From assembly GCF_014641735.1 (NCBI RefSeq), contig NZ_BMIH01000001.1:769001-833000 (forward strand): DNA of 64,000 nucleotides. The letters run 5' to 3'. This DNA comes from Sphingomonas metalli. Lineage in GTDB: Bacteria; Pseudomonadota; Alphaproteobacteria; Sphingomonadales; Sphingomonadaceae. Every line of letters starts with the position of its first letter. Positions within the stretch are counted from its first letter, which is position 1. A program made the position numbers and the translations under genes. This document shows positions 46,628-57,203 of the stretch, piece by piece. Under the pieces are notes generated by a model, which was given only the letters and a program-made list of their open reading frames with translations, was not told where the DNA came from and made no database searches.

Positions 46628-48178
46628 ATGCCGACACTCGAGATGATCCTGCTGCTGATCGCCGCCTCGCTGCTGCTGACGCTGGCCGCGAACCGGCTGC
46701 GCGTGCCGCCGGCGGTCATGCTGGTGCTGGGCGGCATGGCCCTCGCCTTCATCCCCGGCCTGCCGACGGTCGAGCTGGAGCCCGAACTGGCGCTTGCCCT
46801 GTTCCTACCGCCGCTGCTCCAGGCGAGCGCGCTGCGCACCGACTGGGGCGAGTTCCGGTCGAACATCGTCTTCATCATCCTGCTCGCCTTCGGCGCGGTG
46901 CTCTTCACCGCGGCGGCGGTGGCCGTCGTCGCGCGCGAGCTGATCCCGGGGCTCGGCTGGCCGGCGGCGGTGACGCTGGGCGCGATCGTCGCCCCGCCGG
47001 ATGCGGTCGCGGCGACCTCGGTCCTCAAGCGGTTCAAGCTGCCCAAGCGGATCGTCGCGGTGCTCGAAGGCGAGAGCCTGATCAACGACGCGTCGGCGCT
47101 GGTCCTCTACCGGATCGCCGTCGCCGCGACGCTGGCGGGAGCCTTCCGGCTCGACGGTTTGCTCGCCTCCTTCCTGCTCCCCGCCGTCCTCGGCATAGGC
47201 GTCGGCCTGGCCGCGGGCATGGCCGCGAACTGGGCCATGCTGCATCTGGAAGATCGTTTCCTGGAAATCGTCGCCTCCTTCCTCGCGGCCTTTCTCAGCT
47301 ACCTGGCCGCGGAATGGCTGGGGGGATCGGGCGTGCTGGGGGCGGTGGCCTGCGGCGGTCTGATCGGACGCGCGCAGCTGAAACTCGCGGCGCGCACCCG
47401 GCTGGAGACGAACAGCGCCTGGGAGCTGGTCGAGTTCGTGCTGTCGAGCCTCGTCTTCCTGATCGTCGGCCTGCAATTGCGCGGCATCGTCAGCCGGCTC
47501 ACGGATTACCCGACGACCGAGCTGCTGGTGCTCGCGGGGGCGGTATCGGCGGTGCTGATCGTCTCGCGCTTCGCCTGGGTCTTCCTCACCTTCTATCCGG
47601 CCTCCGCGCTGGTCGCGGTGATCCGCGGGGGCAGCTTCACCCCGCCCCTCAGCTATCCGACGATCATCTCATGGTCGGGCATGCGCGGCGTCGTCAGCCT
47701 TGCGGCCGCGCTGGCGCTGCCCGCGGCCTTTGCGGAGCGCGACATCATCATCTTCCTCGCCTTCTGCGCGATCTTCTCGACGCTGGTGGTGCAGGGCACG
47801 ACGCTCAAGCTGCTGATCGGCTGGTTCGACATCCGCGACCCCGCCATCGCGGCGGTCACGCCCGAGACCGTCGCGGCGCGCGAGATGGTCGCCGCGGCGA
47901 TCGCCGGGGTCATACCGGGCGCGGACGGCGTCGATGCGGCGGTGGCGCGATACCGCCAGCGCCAGGCGGCCTCGATCGGCGACGCCCTGGCCGACCGCGC
48001 GCTGCTCGAAGCCTTTCTCGACGCCAAGCTGCGCGCGATCCATCAGGCACGCGAGGGGCTGAAGGCGCAGCGCAGCGATCTCGACGGCGAGACCCTGGCG
48101 ACGCTGACGCAGGAGCTGGATCTGGAGGAGGAGCAGATCCGCCTGGCGATGAGCCGGACCACCGAAGACGCGGTCTAG
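46628..48178 (+). CDS. CPA1-type sodium:proton antiporter
   Basis: This 516-aa inner-membrane antiporter has about 12 helices. GAIVAPPDAVAATSVLKRF holds the ion-binding aspartate, and EGESLINDASALVLYRIA and SWSGMRGVVSLAAALALP are signatures of the NhaP/CPA1 family. A cytosolic helical tail of about 110 residues (from GWFDIRDP to RTTEDAV) probably regulates activity. The ATG at 46628 begins the first helix. The gene converges with proC, the stops being 4 bp apart. Confidence 0.92.
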   Translation: MPTLEMILLLIAASLLLTLAANRLRVPPAVMLVLGGMALAFIPGLPTVELEPELALALFLPPLLQASALRTDWGEFRSNIVFIILLAFGAVLFTAAAVAVVARELIPGLGWPAAVTLGAIVAPPDAVAATSVLKRFKLPKRIVAVLEGESLINDASALVLYRIAVAATLAGAFRLDGLLASFLLPAVLGIGVGLAAGMAANWAMLHLEDRFLEIVASFLAAFLSYLAAEWLGGSGVLGAVACGGLIGRAQLKLAARTRLETNSAWELVEFVLSSLVFLIVGLQLRGIVSRLTDYPTTELLVLAGAVSAVLIVSRFAWVFLTFYPASALVAVIRGGSFTPPLSYPTIISWSGMRGVVSLAAALALPAAFAERDIIIFLAFCAIFSTLVVQGTTLKLLIGWFDIRDPAIAAVTPETVAAREMVAAAIAGVIPGADGVDAAVARYRQRQAASIGDALADRALLEAFLDAKLRAIHQAREGLKAQRSDLDGETLATLTQELDLEEEQIRLAMSRTTEDAV

Positions 48179-48182
48179 GACC

Positions 48183-48980
48183 CTAGCGCCGCGCGGCTGC
48201 CGCCATCTCGGCGTTGCGCCGCGCCGACGCGGCCAGCGTCCGCGCCATCAGCTCGACCAGCGCGTGATCGGCATCGAGCACGTTCAGCCCTTCGCGCGTC
48301 GAGCCGCCGGGGCTCGCCACCCGGTCGGCGAGGGTCGCCGGCGAGGCTTCGGCATCCCGCGCCATCGCCGCCGATCCGTCGAGCGTCGCCAGCGCCAGCC
48401 GCAGCGCCTGGTCCGCCGGCAGGCCCAGCCGCACCCCGGCCTCGGCCAGCGCATCGGCGAAGCGGAAGACGAAGCCCGGGCCGCAGCCCGCCAGCGCGGT
48501 GACCGCGCCGAATGCCTCCTCGTCCGCCACCCATTCCACCAGCCCCAGCGGCGCGGCCAGCGCCTCGGCGACGGCACGCGCCTCCCGATCGGCGCTGCTG
48601 GTGTAGAGCGCCGTCACGCCGCGGCCGATCGCGACCGGCAGGTTGGGCATCGCGCGCACGATCGCCCGCGCGCCCGGCATCCGCACCGCGAGCGCCGCTT
48701 CCTCGACCCCCGCCAGGATCGAGACGAGCAGCGCCGGGCGCAGATGCGCGACGTCGATCTGGTCGATCTGCTGCGGCTTGAGCGCGAGCACCAGCGTGGC
48801 CGGCTCCTCGTCGGCCGGCAGCGCGGTCTGCGAGCGGACGCCCGGCAAGGGCTCGCGGCCCGACCGCGTGATCACCGTGACCCGTGCGGGATCGAGCCCG
48901 GCCGCGACCCAGCGCCGCAGCATCGCGCCGCCCATATTGCCGCACCCGATCATCCAGAGCGGCCCGGCGGGAAAGCTCAT
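48183..48980 (-). CDS. proC: Pyrroline-5-carboxylate reductase
   Basis: This 265-aa enzyme catalyses the last step of proline synthesis, using NAD(P)H to reduce pyrroline-5-carboxylate. The N-terminal Rossmann motif IGCGNMGGAML, VLALKPQQ, RAMPNLPVAIGRGVTALY, and the C-terminal signature VASPGGSTREGLNVL are diagnostic. The ATG at 48980 overlaps the stop of the YbjN-like gene by ATGA. Confidence 0.95.
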   Translation of the reverse strand: MSFPAGPLWMIGCGNMGGAMLRRWVAAGLDPARVTVITRSGREPLPGVRSQTALPADEEPATLVLALKPQQIDQIDVAHLRPALLVSILAGVEEAALAVRMPGARAIVRAMPNLPVAIGRGVTALYTSSADREARAVAEALAAPLGLVEWVADEEAFGAVTALAGCGPGFVFRFADALAEAGVRLGLPADQALRLALATLDGSAAMARDAEASPATLADRVASPGGSTREGLNVLDADHALVELMARTLAASARRNAEMAAAARR

Positions 48981-49486
48981 GCCTCGCCCTGCGTCTCGAC
49001 CAGCGCGGCGGCCAGCGCCTCGCGCGGCGACTTGCCGCCCCACAGCACGAACTGGAACACCGGATAGAAGCGCTCGCACTCCTCGATCGCGGATTCGACC
49101 AGCAGCTCCGCACCGCCGAGCGACAGGATCCGGTCCTCGTCGCCATCGATCATCGCCGCATGGCGGAACAGGAGGATGCCGGAGGACGACCACAGCTCGA
49201 AATGGCCGATCCACAGCTGCTCGTTGACCAGCCCGATCGCCTCGTAGATCGCCGCGCGCCGGTCTTCGGGCACCTTGATGTCCGGAAAGGCGAGGAACTG
49301 CAGCACGCTGTCTTCCTCGCGCCAGAGCGCACGCAGCTCATAGGTCGCCCAGCTGCCCTTGACCGAGGCGACGATCTCCTCGTCCTGCCGCTCATGGTCC
49401 CAGCCATGTGCGGCATAATAGGATTCGAGCATGTCGATCGGGGCGGCGTCTTCCTGATCGGGATCGTGGGGGTCGAGTATGGCCAT
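48977..49486 (-). CDS. YbjN domain-containing protein
   Basis: This 169-aa acidic protein has the YbjN-like fold: DMLESYYAAHGWDHERQDEEIVASV at the N-terminus, LQFLAFPDIKVPEDRRAAIYEAIGLVNEQLWIGHFELW in the middle and AIEECERFYPVFQFVLWGGKSP near the end. YbjN proteins resemble secretion chaperones and affect stress and motility in enterobacteria; here the role is unknown. AAGGAG lies directly before the ATG at 49486. It is translationally coupled to proC, a pairing often conserved in sphingomonads. Confidence 0.88.
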   Translation of the reverse strand: MAILDPHDPDQEDAAPIDMLESYYAAHGWDHERQDEEIVASVKGSWATYELRALWREEDSVLQFLAFPDIKVPEDRRAAIYEAIGLVNEQLWIGHFELWSSSGILLFRHAAMIDGDEDRILSLGGAELLVESAIEECERFYPVFQFVLWGGKSPREALAAALVETQGEA

Positions 49487-49577
49487 GGCTCCTTTTCGCA
49501 CAGGACGCGACCATGCGAAAGTTTCGGCGAAACGGCGGACGCGACGGGGCAGCGATACTGCGCCCCTTGGCGCGACG

Positions 49578-49844
49578 TCAGGCGGCCGGGGCGCTCCCGG
49601 CGTTCGCCTTCGCCTCCAGGGCATCCAGCCGCGCCCGCAGCGCGTCCGCCTCGTCGCGGGCGGCGACCGCCATCGCCTTTACCGTCTCGAACTCGTCGCG
49701 GCTGACGAAGTCGAGCCCGCCGACCCATTCGCGCACCCGCTCGCGCGCACCGGCCTCGGCCTCGCGGCCCATCCCTGCGACGGTGCCGGCGAAGCCGTTG
49801 ATGACCTTGGCGATGTCGTCGAGGATGCGGTTGTCGGTCTGCAT
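49578..49844 (-). CDS. ubiK: Ubiquinone biosynthesis accessory factor UbiK
   Basis: This 88-aa protein has the UbiK/BMFP arrangement: NRILDDIAKVINGFAGTVAGM at the start, an amphipathic middle helix and a C-terminal coiled coil (FVSRDEFETVKAMAVAARDEADALRARLDALEAK). UbiK assists the ubiquinone-synthesis complex at the membrane. It lies between TspO and the YbjN-proC pair on the same strand, suggesting a small operon. Confidence 0.85.
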   Translation of the reverse strand: MQTDNRILDDIAKVINGFAGTVAGMGREAEAGARERVREWVGGLDFVSRDEFETVKAMAVAARDEADALRARLDALEAKANAGSAPAA

Positions 49845-49867
49845 GGGATGTCCGTTCGAAGTCTCTT

Positions 49868-50437
49868 TTACAGCATCTGGGACGTGCGCGAGGGCGGCGC
49901 AACCCCTTGCCCGCCCGGATTGAGCTGGCCGATTGACCAGGTCAGCACCCCGGCGAAGCTGATCCAGACGAGATAGGGCACCATCAGCCACGCCGCCGCG
50001 CGGCGCACCCGGCCGAACAGCACGGTCGCGACGATCCCGGTCGCCAGCATCGCACCGATCAGCGCCAGCGCCGCGTCGATCTTGTGTGCGCCGAAGAACA
50101 GCGGCGTCCAGGCCAGCGACAGCGCGAAGGCGAGCACGAACATGCCGACGGCCGGCCACCGCCCCCGCGCGCCGCGCGCATGCAGCACGATGGCGAGCGC
50201 CAGGCCCAGCAGCACGTACAGCGTCGTCCATACGACCGGGAACACCCAGTCGGGCGGGTTCACCGACGGCTTGGCGAGCGACAGGTACCAGCCATTCTCG
50301 CTGCCGGCGGCGACCGAGCGGCCCGAGGCGAAACCCAGAAGCAGGATCAGCGGCACGGTGACGACCGCCCACCGCAGGAACGACATCCTGAGCTGACCCT
50401 TCGACGCCAATTCCGCCACAGTTGCTCCCATCGTCAT
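49868..50437 (-). CDS. tspO: TspO/MBR family tryptophan-rich sensory protein
   Basis: This 189-aa membrane protein has five hydrophobic helices. The TspO signatures are WYLSLAKPSVNPPDWVFPVVWTTLYVLLGLAL, ALSLAWTPLFFGAHKIDAAL and AAWLMVPYLVWISFAGVLTWSI. TspO binds porphyrins and affects tetrapyrrole and stress responses. The protein has a C-terminal polar extension (QLNPGGQGVAPPSRTSQML). The start at 50437 begins ATGACGATG; the in-frame internal ATG (MSFLRW) is another option. Confidence 0.92.
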   Translation of the reverse strand: MTMGATVAELASKGQLRMSFLRWAVVTVPLILLLGFASGRSVAAGSENGWYLSLAKPSVNPPDWVFPVVWTTLYVLLGLALAIVLHARGARGRWPAVGMFVLAFALSLAWTPLFFGAHKIDAALALIGAMLATGIVATVLFGRVRRAAAWLMVPYLVWISFAGVLTWSIGQLNPGGQGVAPPSRTSQML

Positions 50438-50818
50438 GCGCCCGGCCAGCGGGCGGCGCATCTCTGCCCGAACACCTGCAACGCGGCAACGGCCAGCATG
50501 GCCGCAAAACGGGACAGGTGGAGCAACTTTATGCTGCTGCCGCTTCCGATCGGGACATTTTTGCGGCGGCGGGATCGTTGCACGGGCGGGTTCGCCATGC
50601 CGGCGAAACCTCTGCAAGCGTCGCTCCGTCATGCCGGACCTGTTCCGGCACTCACGGCACTGCAAGCGCCCGCGCCGGTGACCGCGCGGAACGGCGGATC
50701 CTGGAACTCGTCCGGGATCACCGTCGAACATCGGGCAACATCGCGACGTTCGCAGAAGCTTCGCGACGGCGACGGAAGGGGCAGGTAAGACGCCCCGCCA
50801 GTGCCGCCTTTGCCGCCC
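50438..50818. other. Gene-free stretch with a REP-like hairpin
   Basis: The only structure is TGCCGGA-CCTGT-TCCGGCA (50632-50650), preceded by CGTCA, the core of a dispersed palindromic repeat common in proteobacteria. No gene is supported. Confidence 0.55.
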
Positions 50819-51925
50819 TCAATACACCACCACGCTCCGGATGCTCTCGCCCGCGTGCATCAGGTCGAAGCCCTTGTTGATCTCGTCGAGGCTGAGGCGA
50901 TGCGTGATCATCGGGTCGATTGCGATCAGCCCGTCCATATACCAGTCGACGATCTTCGGCACGTCGGTCCGCCCGCGTGCGCCGCCGAACGCAGTGCCCT
51001 TCCAGACGCGCCCGGTGACGAGCTGGAAGGGGCGGGTCGCGATCTCCTTGCCCGCCTCGGCGACGCCGATGATGATCGACTCGCCCCAGCCGCGATGCGC
51101 CGCCTCCAGCGCCTGCCGCATCACCACGGTATTGCCCGTGCAGTCGAACGTATAGTCGCCGCCGCCATCGGTCAGCGCGACCAGATGCGGCACGATCTCC
51201 CCCACATCCTTCGGGTTGACGAAGTCGGTCATGCCGAAGCGGCGGCCCCATTCCTCGCGATCGGGGTTGATGTCGACGCCGATGATGCGGTGCGCGCCCG
51301 CCAGCCTGGCACCCTGGATCACGTTGAGCCCGATCCCGCCCAGCCCGAACACGATCACCGTCGCGCCCGGCTCCACCTTGGCCGTGTTGACCACCGCCCC
51401 CACGCCGGTGGTGACGCCGCATCCGATATAGCAGCTGGTGTCGAACGGCGCGTCGGGGCGGATCTTCGCCACCGCGATCTCGGGCAGCACGGTGAAGTTC
51501 GAGAAGGTCGAGCAGCCCATATAGTGGAAGATCGGCTGCCCCTTGTAGCTGAAGCGGCTGGTGCCGTCGGGCATCAGCCCCTTGCCCTGCGTGGCGCGGA
51601 TCGCGGTGCACAGGTTGGTCTTCTGGCTGAGGCACGACTTACACTGGCGGCATTCGGGCGTGTAGAGCGGGATGACATGGTCGCCCGGCACGACGCTGGT
51701 CACGCCCGCGCCCACCTCGCGCACCACGCCGCAGCCCTCGTGCCCGAGCACGCTGGGGAACAGCCCCTCGGAGTCGAAGCCGTCGAGCGTATAGGCGTCG
51801 GTGTGGCAGATGCCGGTCGCCATGATCTCGACCAGCACCTCGCCGGCCTTCGGACCTTCGAGGTCGAGTTCGACGATCTCGAGCGGTTGTTTCGCCTCGA
51901 ATGCAACGGCGGCGCGGGTCTTCAT
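50819..51925 (-). CDS. frmA: S-(hydroxymethyl)glutathione dehydrogenase / class III alcohol dehydrogenase
   Basis: This 368-aa zinc enzyme oxidises the glutathione adduct of formaldehyde and can reduce S-nitrosoglutathione. Catalytic zinc ligands are in [12 protein letters not shown] and GHEGCGVV, the structural zinc cysteines in [16 protein letters not shown], and the NAD motif is [13 protein letters not shown]. The C-terminal SIRSVVVY is typical of class III. It is monocistronic here. Confidence 0.96.
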   Translation of the reverse strand: MKTRAAVAFEAKQPLEIVELDLEGPKAGEVLVEIMATGICHTDAYTLDGFDSEGLFPSVLGHEGCGVVREVGAGVTSVVPGDHVIPLYTPECRQCKSCLSQKTNLCTAIRATQGKGLMPDGTSRFSYKGQPIFHYMGCSTFSNFTVLPEIAVAKIRPDAPFDTSCYIGCGVTTGVGAVVNTAKVEPGATVIVFGLGGIGLNVIQGARLAGAHRIIGVDINPDREEWGRRFGMTDFVNPKDVGEIVPHLVALTDGGGDYTFDCTGNTVVMRQALEAAHRGWGESIIIGVAEAGKEIATRPFQLVTGRVWKGTAFGGARGRTDVPKIVDWYMDGLIAIDPMITHRLSLDEINKGFDLMHAGESIRSVVVY

Positions 51926-52115
51926 CGGGATTGTCCTTGTCCGGATTTGCGTCGGTCGCCCGATAACCGGGGCACGACGGCGGCTTCAACCGGCCAGCAC
52001 CGCGGAACGATCCGGGTGCTGACCCATTGTGCATCGCAGCAATCGTCTATTATGTGTCCATGCCTTCTGTTGCGGGGCGGCGTTCGGTGGCACGATCGCG
52101 CGAAAAGGAGCTTCC

Positions 52116-53201
52116 ATGCGGCGCGTCTCGGATACCATCGCCCGGCTGGCGGCCGCGCATCAGCCCGCCTCGTCCCTGCCCGACGGGGCCGACCGGCTGA
52201 CGGACCTGACCGAATTCGGCAGCGATCCGGGCCAGTTGCGTGGCCTCTGCTACGTCCCCGCCGGGCTGGAGGACGGCGCGGCTCTGGTCGTGGCGCTGCA
52301 CGGCTGCACCCAGACCGCCGCGGGCTACGACCATGGCACCGGCTGGTCGGCTCTGGCCGACCGGGCCGGATTCGCGCTGCTGGTGCCCGAGCAGCGTCAG
52401 GCGAACAACGCCAATCGCTGCTTCAACTGGTTCGAGCCCGGCGACATGGCGCGGCTGGGCGGCGAGCCCGAATCGATCGCGCAGATGGTCCAGGCGATGC
52501 TGGTCCGCCACCGGCTCGATCCGGCGCGGGTCTTCATCACCGGCCTGTCGGCGGGCGGGGCCATGACCGCGGTGATGCTGGCGACCTGGCCCGAACTGTT
52601 CGCCGCGGGTGCGATCATCGGCGGCCTCCCCTATCGCGCCGCCAGCGGCGTGCCGCAGGCGCTCGACCGGATGCGCGGCCATGGCTGGAGCGACGATGCC
52701 GCTGCCGCCGCCGCCGTGCGCGCCGCCCCGGGCCACGATCCCGCGCGCTGGCCGCGCGTCGCGATCTGGCACGGCACCGACGACCGCACCGTGGTCGACG
52801 GCAATATGGAGCGGCTGGCGGCGCAATGGCGGACCGTCCACGGCCTGCCCCTCGCACCGAACCATAGCGAGCATGGCCGCAACTGGCATCATCGCCGCTG
52901 GGAGGATGCGTCGGGTGAGCCGCTGGTCGAGACCTGGAGCGTCGAGGGCATGGGCCATGGCGTCCCGATCGACCCGAACGGCACCGACCGGCTGGGCGCG
53001 GCCGGGCCGTTCATGCTCGACGTCGGCATCGCAAGCAGCGCGATCATCGCGCGCGGCTGGGGGCTCGCGCCCCTTGCCGCGACCGCGCCCGCCCCGCGCA
53101 AACCAACGGCCGCGCCGCCGCCTCCTCGGCCGGCCGCCGCGGCCCAGGGACTGCAGGACGTTATCGAGAAGGCCCTGCGCGCCGCCGGCCTGATGCGGTA
53201 G
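52116..53201 (+). CDS. PHB-depolymerase-family (Fsc/esterase) alpha/beta hydrolase
   Basis: This 361-aa hydrolase has the oxyanion segment VALHGCTQTAAGYD, the nucleophile in TGLSAGGAM, a catalytic Asp in HGTDDRTV and His in EGMGHGVPID. This is the esterase/PHB depolymerase family, which hydrolyses polyhydroxyalkanoates or other ester polymers such as acetylated xylan. No signal peptide is seen, so it is probably intracellular. A Pro/Ala-rich linker (APAPRKPTAAPPPPRPAAA) leads to a short C-terminal helix. The start is fixed by AAAAGGAG eight bases upstream. Confidence 0.9.
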   Translation: MRRVSDTIARLAAAHQPASSLPDGADRLTDLTEFGSDPGQLRGLCYVPAGLEDGAALVVALHGCTQTAAGYDHGTGWSALADRAGFALLVPEQRQANNANRCFNWFEPGDMARLGGEPESIAQMVQAMLVRHRLDPARVFITGLSAGGAMTAVMLATWPELFAAGAIIGGLPYRAASGVPQALDRMRGHGWSDDAAAAAAVRAAPGHDPARWPRVAIWHGTDDRTVVDGNMERLAAQWRTVHGLPLAPNHSEHGRNWHHRRWEDASGEPLVETWSVEGMGHGVPIDPNGTDRLGAAGPFMLDVGIASSAIIARGWGLAPLAATAPAPRKPTAAPPPPRPAAAAQGLQDVIEKALRAAGLMR

Positions 53202-53256
53202 CCGGCCGCTCCGGTGCGGGACCGCACGGAGCCTTTTCCGACACAAGACATTGATC

Positions 53257-53284
53257 CACCGTCCAGGTCGATAGTCGGACGGTG
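53257..53284 (+). terminator. Hairpin between the esterase and paoA
   Basis: CACCGTCC and GGACGGTG pair over 8 bp around a 12-base loop. It lies 56 bp after the esterase stop; no T run follows, so it is only a possible terminator or operator. Confidence 0.35.
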
Positions 53285-53350
53285 CCGTCAGGGCTTTTCC
53301 TGTTCGCGCGAACGCGCGACAAGGAACGCCTTCGCAAAGGAATTCGTGAC

Positions 53351-54016
53351 ATGATGGAGGAGAGCGATGGTGCTCAGGTGTCCCGCCGCGGCGTGCTCGC
53401 GGGCGGCGCGGCGACGGTCGCGGTAAGCGGCATGGACGCCGGCGAGGCGGAGGCGCAGCGGCGCGCGGCGGCGACGATCCCGCAGCCGACGACGATGCCG
53501 GTGACGCTGGAGGTCAACGGCAAGCGGCGGACGCTGGAGCTCGACACCCGCACCACCCTGCTCGATGCGCTGCGCGAGCATCTGCACCTGACTGGCAGCA
53601 AGAAGGGCTGCGACCATGGCCAGTGCGGCGCGTGCACGGTGCTGGTCGACGGCAAGCGGATCAACAGCTGCCTGTCGCTCGCGGTTATGCACGAGGGCGA
53701 TTCGATCACCACGATCGAGGGGCTCGGCCGGCCGGGCGCGCTGCACCCGATGCAGGCCGCCTTCGTCAAGCATGACGGCTATCAGTGCGGCTATTGCACC
53801 CCCGGCCAGATCTGTTCCGCGGTGGCGGTGCTGGGCGAGATCAAGGCGGGCGTTCCCAGCCACGTCACCACGGACATCGCCGGCAAGCCCCCGCTGTCGG
53901 CGGGCGAGATGCGCGAGCGGATGAGCGGCAATATCTGCCGCTGCGGCGCCTATTCCAACATCATCGAGGCGATGAGCGACGTCGCCGGTCTTCCGTCGGA
54001 AGGGGTCGACGCATGA
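53351..54016 (+). CDS. paoA: Aldehyde oxidoreductase [2Fe-2S] subunit PaoA
   Basis: This 221-aa iron-sulfur subunit belongs to a molybdenum aldehyde oxidoreductase. A Tat signal is present ([17 protein letters not shown]), so the folded complex is exported to the periplasm. The plant-type cluster is bound by [12 protein letters not shown], and the second cluster by [10 protein letters not shown] and NICRCGAY. The ATGs at 53351/53354 are both possible. It overlaps paoB by ATGA; a three-gene operon follows. Confidence 0.92.
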   Translation: MMEESDGAQVSRRGVLAGGAATVAVSGMDAGEAEAQRRAAATIPQPTTMPVTLEVNGKRRTLELDTRTTLLDALREHLHLTGSKKGCDHGQCGACTVLVDGKRINSCLSLAVMHEGDSITTIEGLGRPGALHPMQAAFVKHDGYQCGYCTPGQICSAVAVLGEIKAGVPSHVTTDIAGKPPLSAGEMRERMSGNICRCGAYSNIIEAMSDVAGLPSEGVDA

Positions 54017-54978
54017 AGCCCTTCACCTACGAACGCGCTACGACCCCGGCCGACGCGGCCCGCGCGGCGCTGCGCACGCCCGGCGCGAAGTTCATCGCCG
54101 GGGGCACCAACCTGCTCGACCTGATGAAGCTCGAGATCGAGGTGCCGCGCCACCTGATCGACGTCAACGGCACCGGGCTCGACCGGATCGAGGCGACGCC
54201 GCAGGGCGGCCTGCGGATCGGCGCGCTCGTGTCCAACACCGATTGCGCCAGCGACGCGCGTGTCCGCCGCGACTATGCGGTGCTCAGCCGCGCCATCGTC
54301 GCGGGGGCGAGCGGCCAGTTGCGCAACAAGGCCACCACCGCGGGCAACCTCCTCCAGCGGACGCGTTGTCCCTATTTCTACGACACCAACCAGGCGTGCA
54401 ACAAGCGGCGGCCCGGCTCGGGTTGCGCGGCGATCGGCGGGTACAGCCGCCAGCTGGCGGTGATCGGGTCGAGCGAGGCCTGCATCGCCACCTATCCCGG
54501 CGACATGGCCGTCGCGCTGCGCGTCCTCGATGCCACGGTCGAGACGGTGAAGGCGGACGGCACGACCCGCGCCATTCCGATGGCCGAGTTCCACCGCCTG
54601 CCCGGCACCACTCCGCATGTCGAGACCGCGCTGGTGCCCGGCGAATTCATCACCGCCGTCACCCTGCCCGCCCCGCTCGGCGGCCAGCATGTCTATCGCA
54701 AGGTGCGCGACCGCGCCTCCTATGCCTTTGCACTCGTCTCGGTCGCGGCAGTGATCCAGCCCGACGGGCGCGGCCGGGCCGCGATCGGCGGCATCGCGCA
54801 CAAGCCCTGGCGGGTCGAGGCCGCCGAAGCGGCGATGCCCCGCGGCAGCAAGGCGGTCGCCGACCATATGCTCGCCGGCGCGAGGCCGACGCGCGACAAT
54901 GCGTTCAAGGTGCCGCTGGTCGAGCGCACGCTCGCCGCGGCGATGGCAGAGGCGAAGGCCGGGAAGGCAGCGGCATGA
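54013..54978 (+). CDS. paoB: Aldehyde oxidoreductase FAD subunit PaoB
   Basis: This 321-aa flavin subunit carries the FAD-binding motif [10 protein letters not shown] and [15 protein letters not shown]. The cysteine-rich insertion (residues about 117-140: [12 protein letters not shown], then GSGC) matches the additional [4Fe-4S] cluster site known for PaoB of E. coli. It passes electrons from the 2Fe-2S subunit to its acceptor. It is coupled to both neighbours by 4-bp ATGA overlaps. Confidence 0.92.
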   Translation: MKPFTYERATTPADAARAALRTPGAKFIAGGTNLLDLMKLEIEVPRHLIDVNGTGLDRIEATPQGGLRIGALVSNTDCASDARVRRDYAVLSRAIVAGASGQLRNKATTAGNLLQRTRCPYFYDTNQACNKRRPGSGCAAIGGYSRQLAVIGSSEACIATYPGDMAVALRVLDATVETVKADGTTRAIPMAEFHRLPGTTPHVETALVPGEFITAVTLPAPLGGQHVYRKVRDRASYAFALVSVAAVIQPDGRGRAAIGGIAHKPWRVEAAEAAMPRGSKAVADHMLAGARPTRDNAFKVPLVERTLAAAMAEAKAGKAAA

Positions 54979-57203
54979 AGTTCGATACGCCCGCGGGCAC
55001 CAATCCGATCGACCAGCTCAAGGTGGTCGGCCGCCCGACCCCGCGGATCGACGGGCCGCTCAAGACCAGCGGCACCGCGCCCTATGCCTATGAACGGCAC
55101 GACGTCGCGCCCAATGCCGCCTATGGCTATGTCGTCGGCGCCGGCATCGCCAAGGGCCGCATCCGCAGCATCGACCTCGCCGAGGCGAAGGCCGCGCCGG
55201 GCGTGCTCGCGATCGTCACCGCGGACAATGCCGGCAAGCTCGGCAAGGGGCGGATGAACACCGCCAGGCTGCTCGGCGGGCCGGAGATCGAGCATTATCA
55301 CCAGGCGGTCGCGGTCGTGGTCGCCGAGACCTTCGAACAGGCGCGCGCCGCCGCCAACCTCATCCGCATCGACTATGCCCGCGCCAAGGGGCGGTTCGAC
55401 CTCGATAGCGCGCTCAAGGCCGCGCCGCTCAAGGGCGACAGCAGCGGCGAGGGCAGCAGCGCCCCGCCGATCGACCGGGTCGGCGACTTCGACGCCGCCT
55501 TCGCCGCCGCGCCGGTGAAGCTCGACGCGCGCTACACCACGCCCGACCAGAGCCACATGATGATGGAGCCGCACGCCTCCACCGCGGCATGGGACGGCGA
55601 CCGGCTGACGCTCTGGACCTCGAACCAGATGATCGCCTGGGGCAAGGGCGATGTCGCGCGCACGCTCAACATCCCGGCAGAGAATGTCCGCCTCGTCTCG
55701 CCCTATGTCGGCGGCGGGTTCGGTGGAAAGCTGTTCGTCCGCGCCGACGCGATCATGGCGGCGCTGGGCGCCAAGGCGGCCGGACGCCCGGTCAAGGTCG
55801 CGCTGACCCGGCCGATGATGCCCAACAACACCACGCATCGCCCGGCGACGGTGCAGCGCATCCGCATCGGCTGCGGGCGCGACGGCCGGATCACCGCGAT
55901 CGCGCATGAAAGCGGCTCGGGCGACCTGCCCGGCGGCGGGCCGGAGACGGCGGTGTCGCAGACCAAGCTCCTCTATGCCGGCGCCAACCGGCTGACCGCG
56001 ATGCGGCTCGCCGTGCTCGACCTGCCCGAGGGCAATGCGATGCGCGCGCCGGGCGAGGCGCCCGGGCTGATGGCGCTCGAAGTCGCGATGGACGAGATGG
56101 CGGAGAAGCTGGGCATGGACCCGGTCGAGTTCCGCATCCGCAACGATACGCAGGTCGATCCGGAAAAGCCCGATCGCAAATTCTCGCAGCGCCAGCTGGT
56201 CGAATGCCTGCGCCTCGGCGCCACCCGTTTCGGCTGGGACAGGCGGCAGGCGAAGCCGGGCCAGGTGCGCGACGGCCAGTGGCTGATCGGCATGGGCGTC
56301 GCGGCGGGCTTCCGCAACAATCTGCTGATGAAGTCCGCCGCGCGGGTCGGCATCGACCGCAAGGGCGTGGTGACGGTCGCGACCGACATGACCGACATCG
56401 GCACCGGCACCTATACGATCATCGCCCAGACCGCGGCGGAGACGATGGGCGTGCCGCTCGACAAGGTCGTCGTGCTGCTCGGCGACAGCGACTTTCCCGC
56501 ATCCGCCGGGTCGGGCGGGCAATGGGGCGCCAACAACTCGACCGCCGGCGTCTATGCCGCCTGCATGAAGCTGCGCGAGAGCGTCGCGCAGCGGCTCGGC
56601 TTCAACTCGGGCGACGTGACGTTCGAGGGCGGCAAGGTGCGCAGCGGCAACCGCAGCGTGTCGCTGGCCGAGGCGGCGGGCGAGAACGGCCTCTCGGCGG
56701 AAGACGGAATCGAATATGGCGATCTCGCCAAGCGCTACCAGCAGTCGACCTTCGCCGGCCATTTCGTCGAGGTCGGCGTCGACCGCTGGACCGGCGAGGT
56801 GCGTGTCCGCCGCATGCTCGCGGTCTGCGCGGCCGGGCGCATCCTCAACCCGATCGCCGCGCGCAGCCAGGTCATCGGCGCGATGACGATGGGCGTCGGC
56901 GCCGCGCTGATGGAAGAGCTGGCGGTCGACACCCGCTTCGGCTTCTTCGTCAATCACGACCTCGCCGGCTACGAAGTGCCGGTCCATGCCGACATCCCGC
57001 ATCAGGAGGTGATCTTCCTCGACGAGACGGACCCGATCTCCTCGCCGATGAAGGCCAAGGGCGTCGGCGAACTGGGTCTGTGCGGGGTCGGCGGCGCGAT
57101 CGCCAACGCCATCTACAACGCCACCGGCGTGCGCATCCGCGACTATCCGATCACGCTCGACAAGCATCTGGCAAAGCTCGCTGCGATTCAGACGCAGGTC
57201 TGA
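54975..57203 (+). CDS. paoC: Aldehyde oxidoreductase molybdenum-cofactor subunit PaoC
   Basis: This 742-aa catalytic subunit belongs to the xanthine dehydrogenase family. GGGFGGK near residue 250, [18 protein letters not shown], and the catalytic glutamate in [12 protein letters not shown] near the C-terminus are diagnostic. It oxidises aldehydes to acids using a molybdopterin cytosine dinucleotide cofactor. The PaoD chaperone gene that inserts the cofactor in E. coli does not follow here. A hairpin lies 60 bp after the stop. Confidence 0.94.
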   Translation: MKFDTPAGTNPIDQLKVVGRPTPRIDGPLKTSGTAPYAYERHDVAPNAAYGYVVGAGIAKGRIRSIDLAEAKAAPGVLAIVTADNAGKLGKGRMNTARLLGGPEIEHYHQAVAVVVAETFEQARAAANLIRIDYARAKGRFDLDSALKAAPLKGDSSGEGSSAPPIDRVGDFDAAFAAAPVKLDARYTTPDQSHMMMEPHASTAAWDGDRLTLWTSNQMIAWGKGDVARTLNIPAENVRLVSPYVGGGFGGKLFVRADAIMAALGAKAAGRPVKVALTRPMMPNNTTHRPATVQRIRIGCGRDGRITAIAHESGSGDLPGGGPETAVSQTKLLYAGANRLTAMRLAVLDLPEGNAMRAPGEAPGLMALEVAMDEMAEKLGMDPVEFRIRNDTQVDPEKPDRKFSQRQLVECLRLGATRFGWDRRQAKPGQVRDGQWLIGMGVAAGFRNNLLMKSAARVGIDRKGVVTVATDMTDIGTGTYTIIAQTAAETMGVPLDKVVVLLGDSDFPASAGSGGQWGANNSTAGVYAACMKLRESVAQRLGFNSGDVTFEGGKVRSGNRSVSLAEAAGENGLSAEDGIEYGDLAKRYQQSTFAGHFVEVGVDRWTGEVRVRRMLAVCAAGRILNPIAARSQVIGAMTMGVGAALMEELAVDTRFGFFVNHDLAGYEVPVHADIPHQEVIFLDETDPISSPMKAKGVGELGLCGVGGAIANAIYNATGVRIRDYPITLDKHLAKLAAIQTQV

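Noticed and set aside
50632..50650. Hairpin upstream of frmA as the terminator of an unseen gene
   Set aside because: No gene ends nearby and the sequence matches a common dispersed palindrome, so it is treated as a repeat.
54720..57167. Long minus-strand open frame opposite paoC (about 815 codons)
   Set aside because: High-GC antisense shadow; His/Arg/Asp/Gly-rich with no recognisable motif, while the sense strand has clear molybdenum-enzyme signatures. The same applies to the long frames at 13530-15635, 21603-23372 and 62016-63392 on the minus strand.
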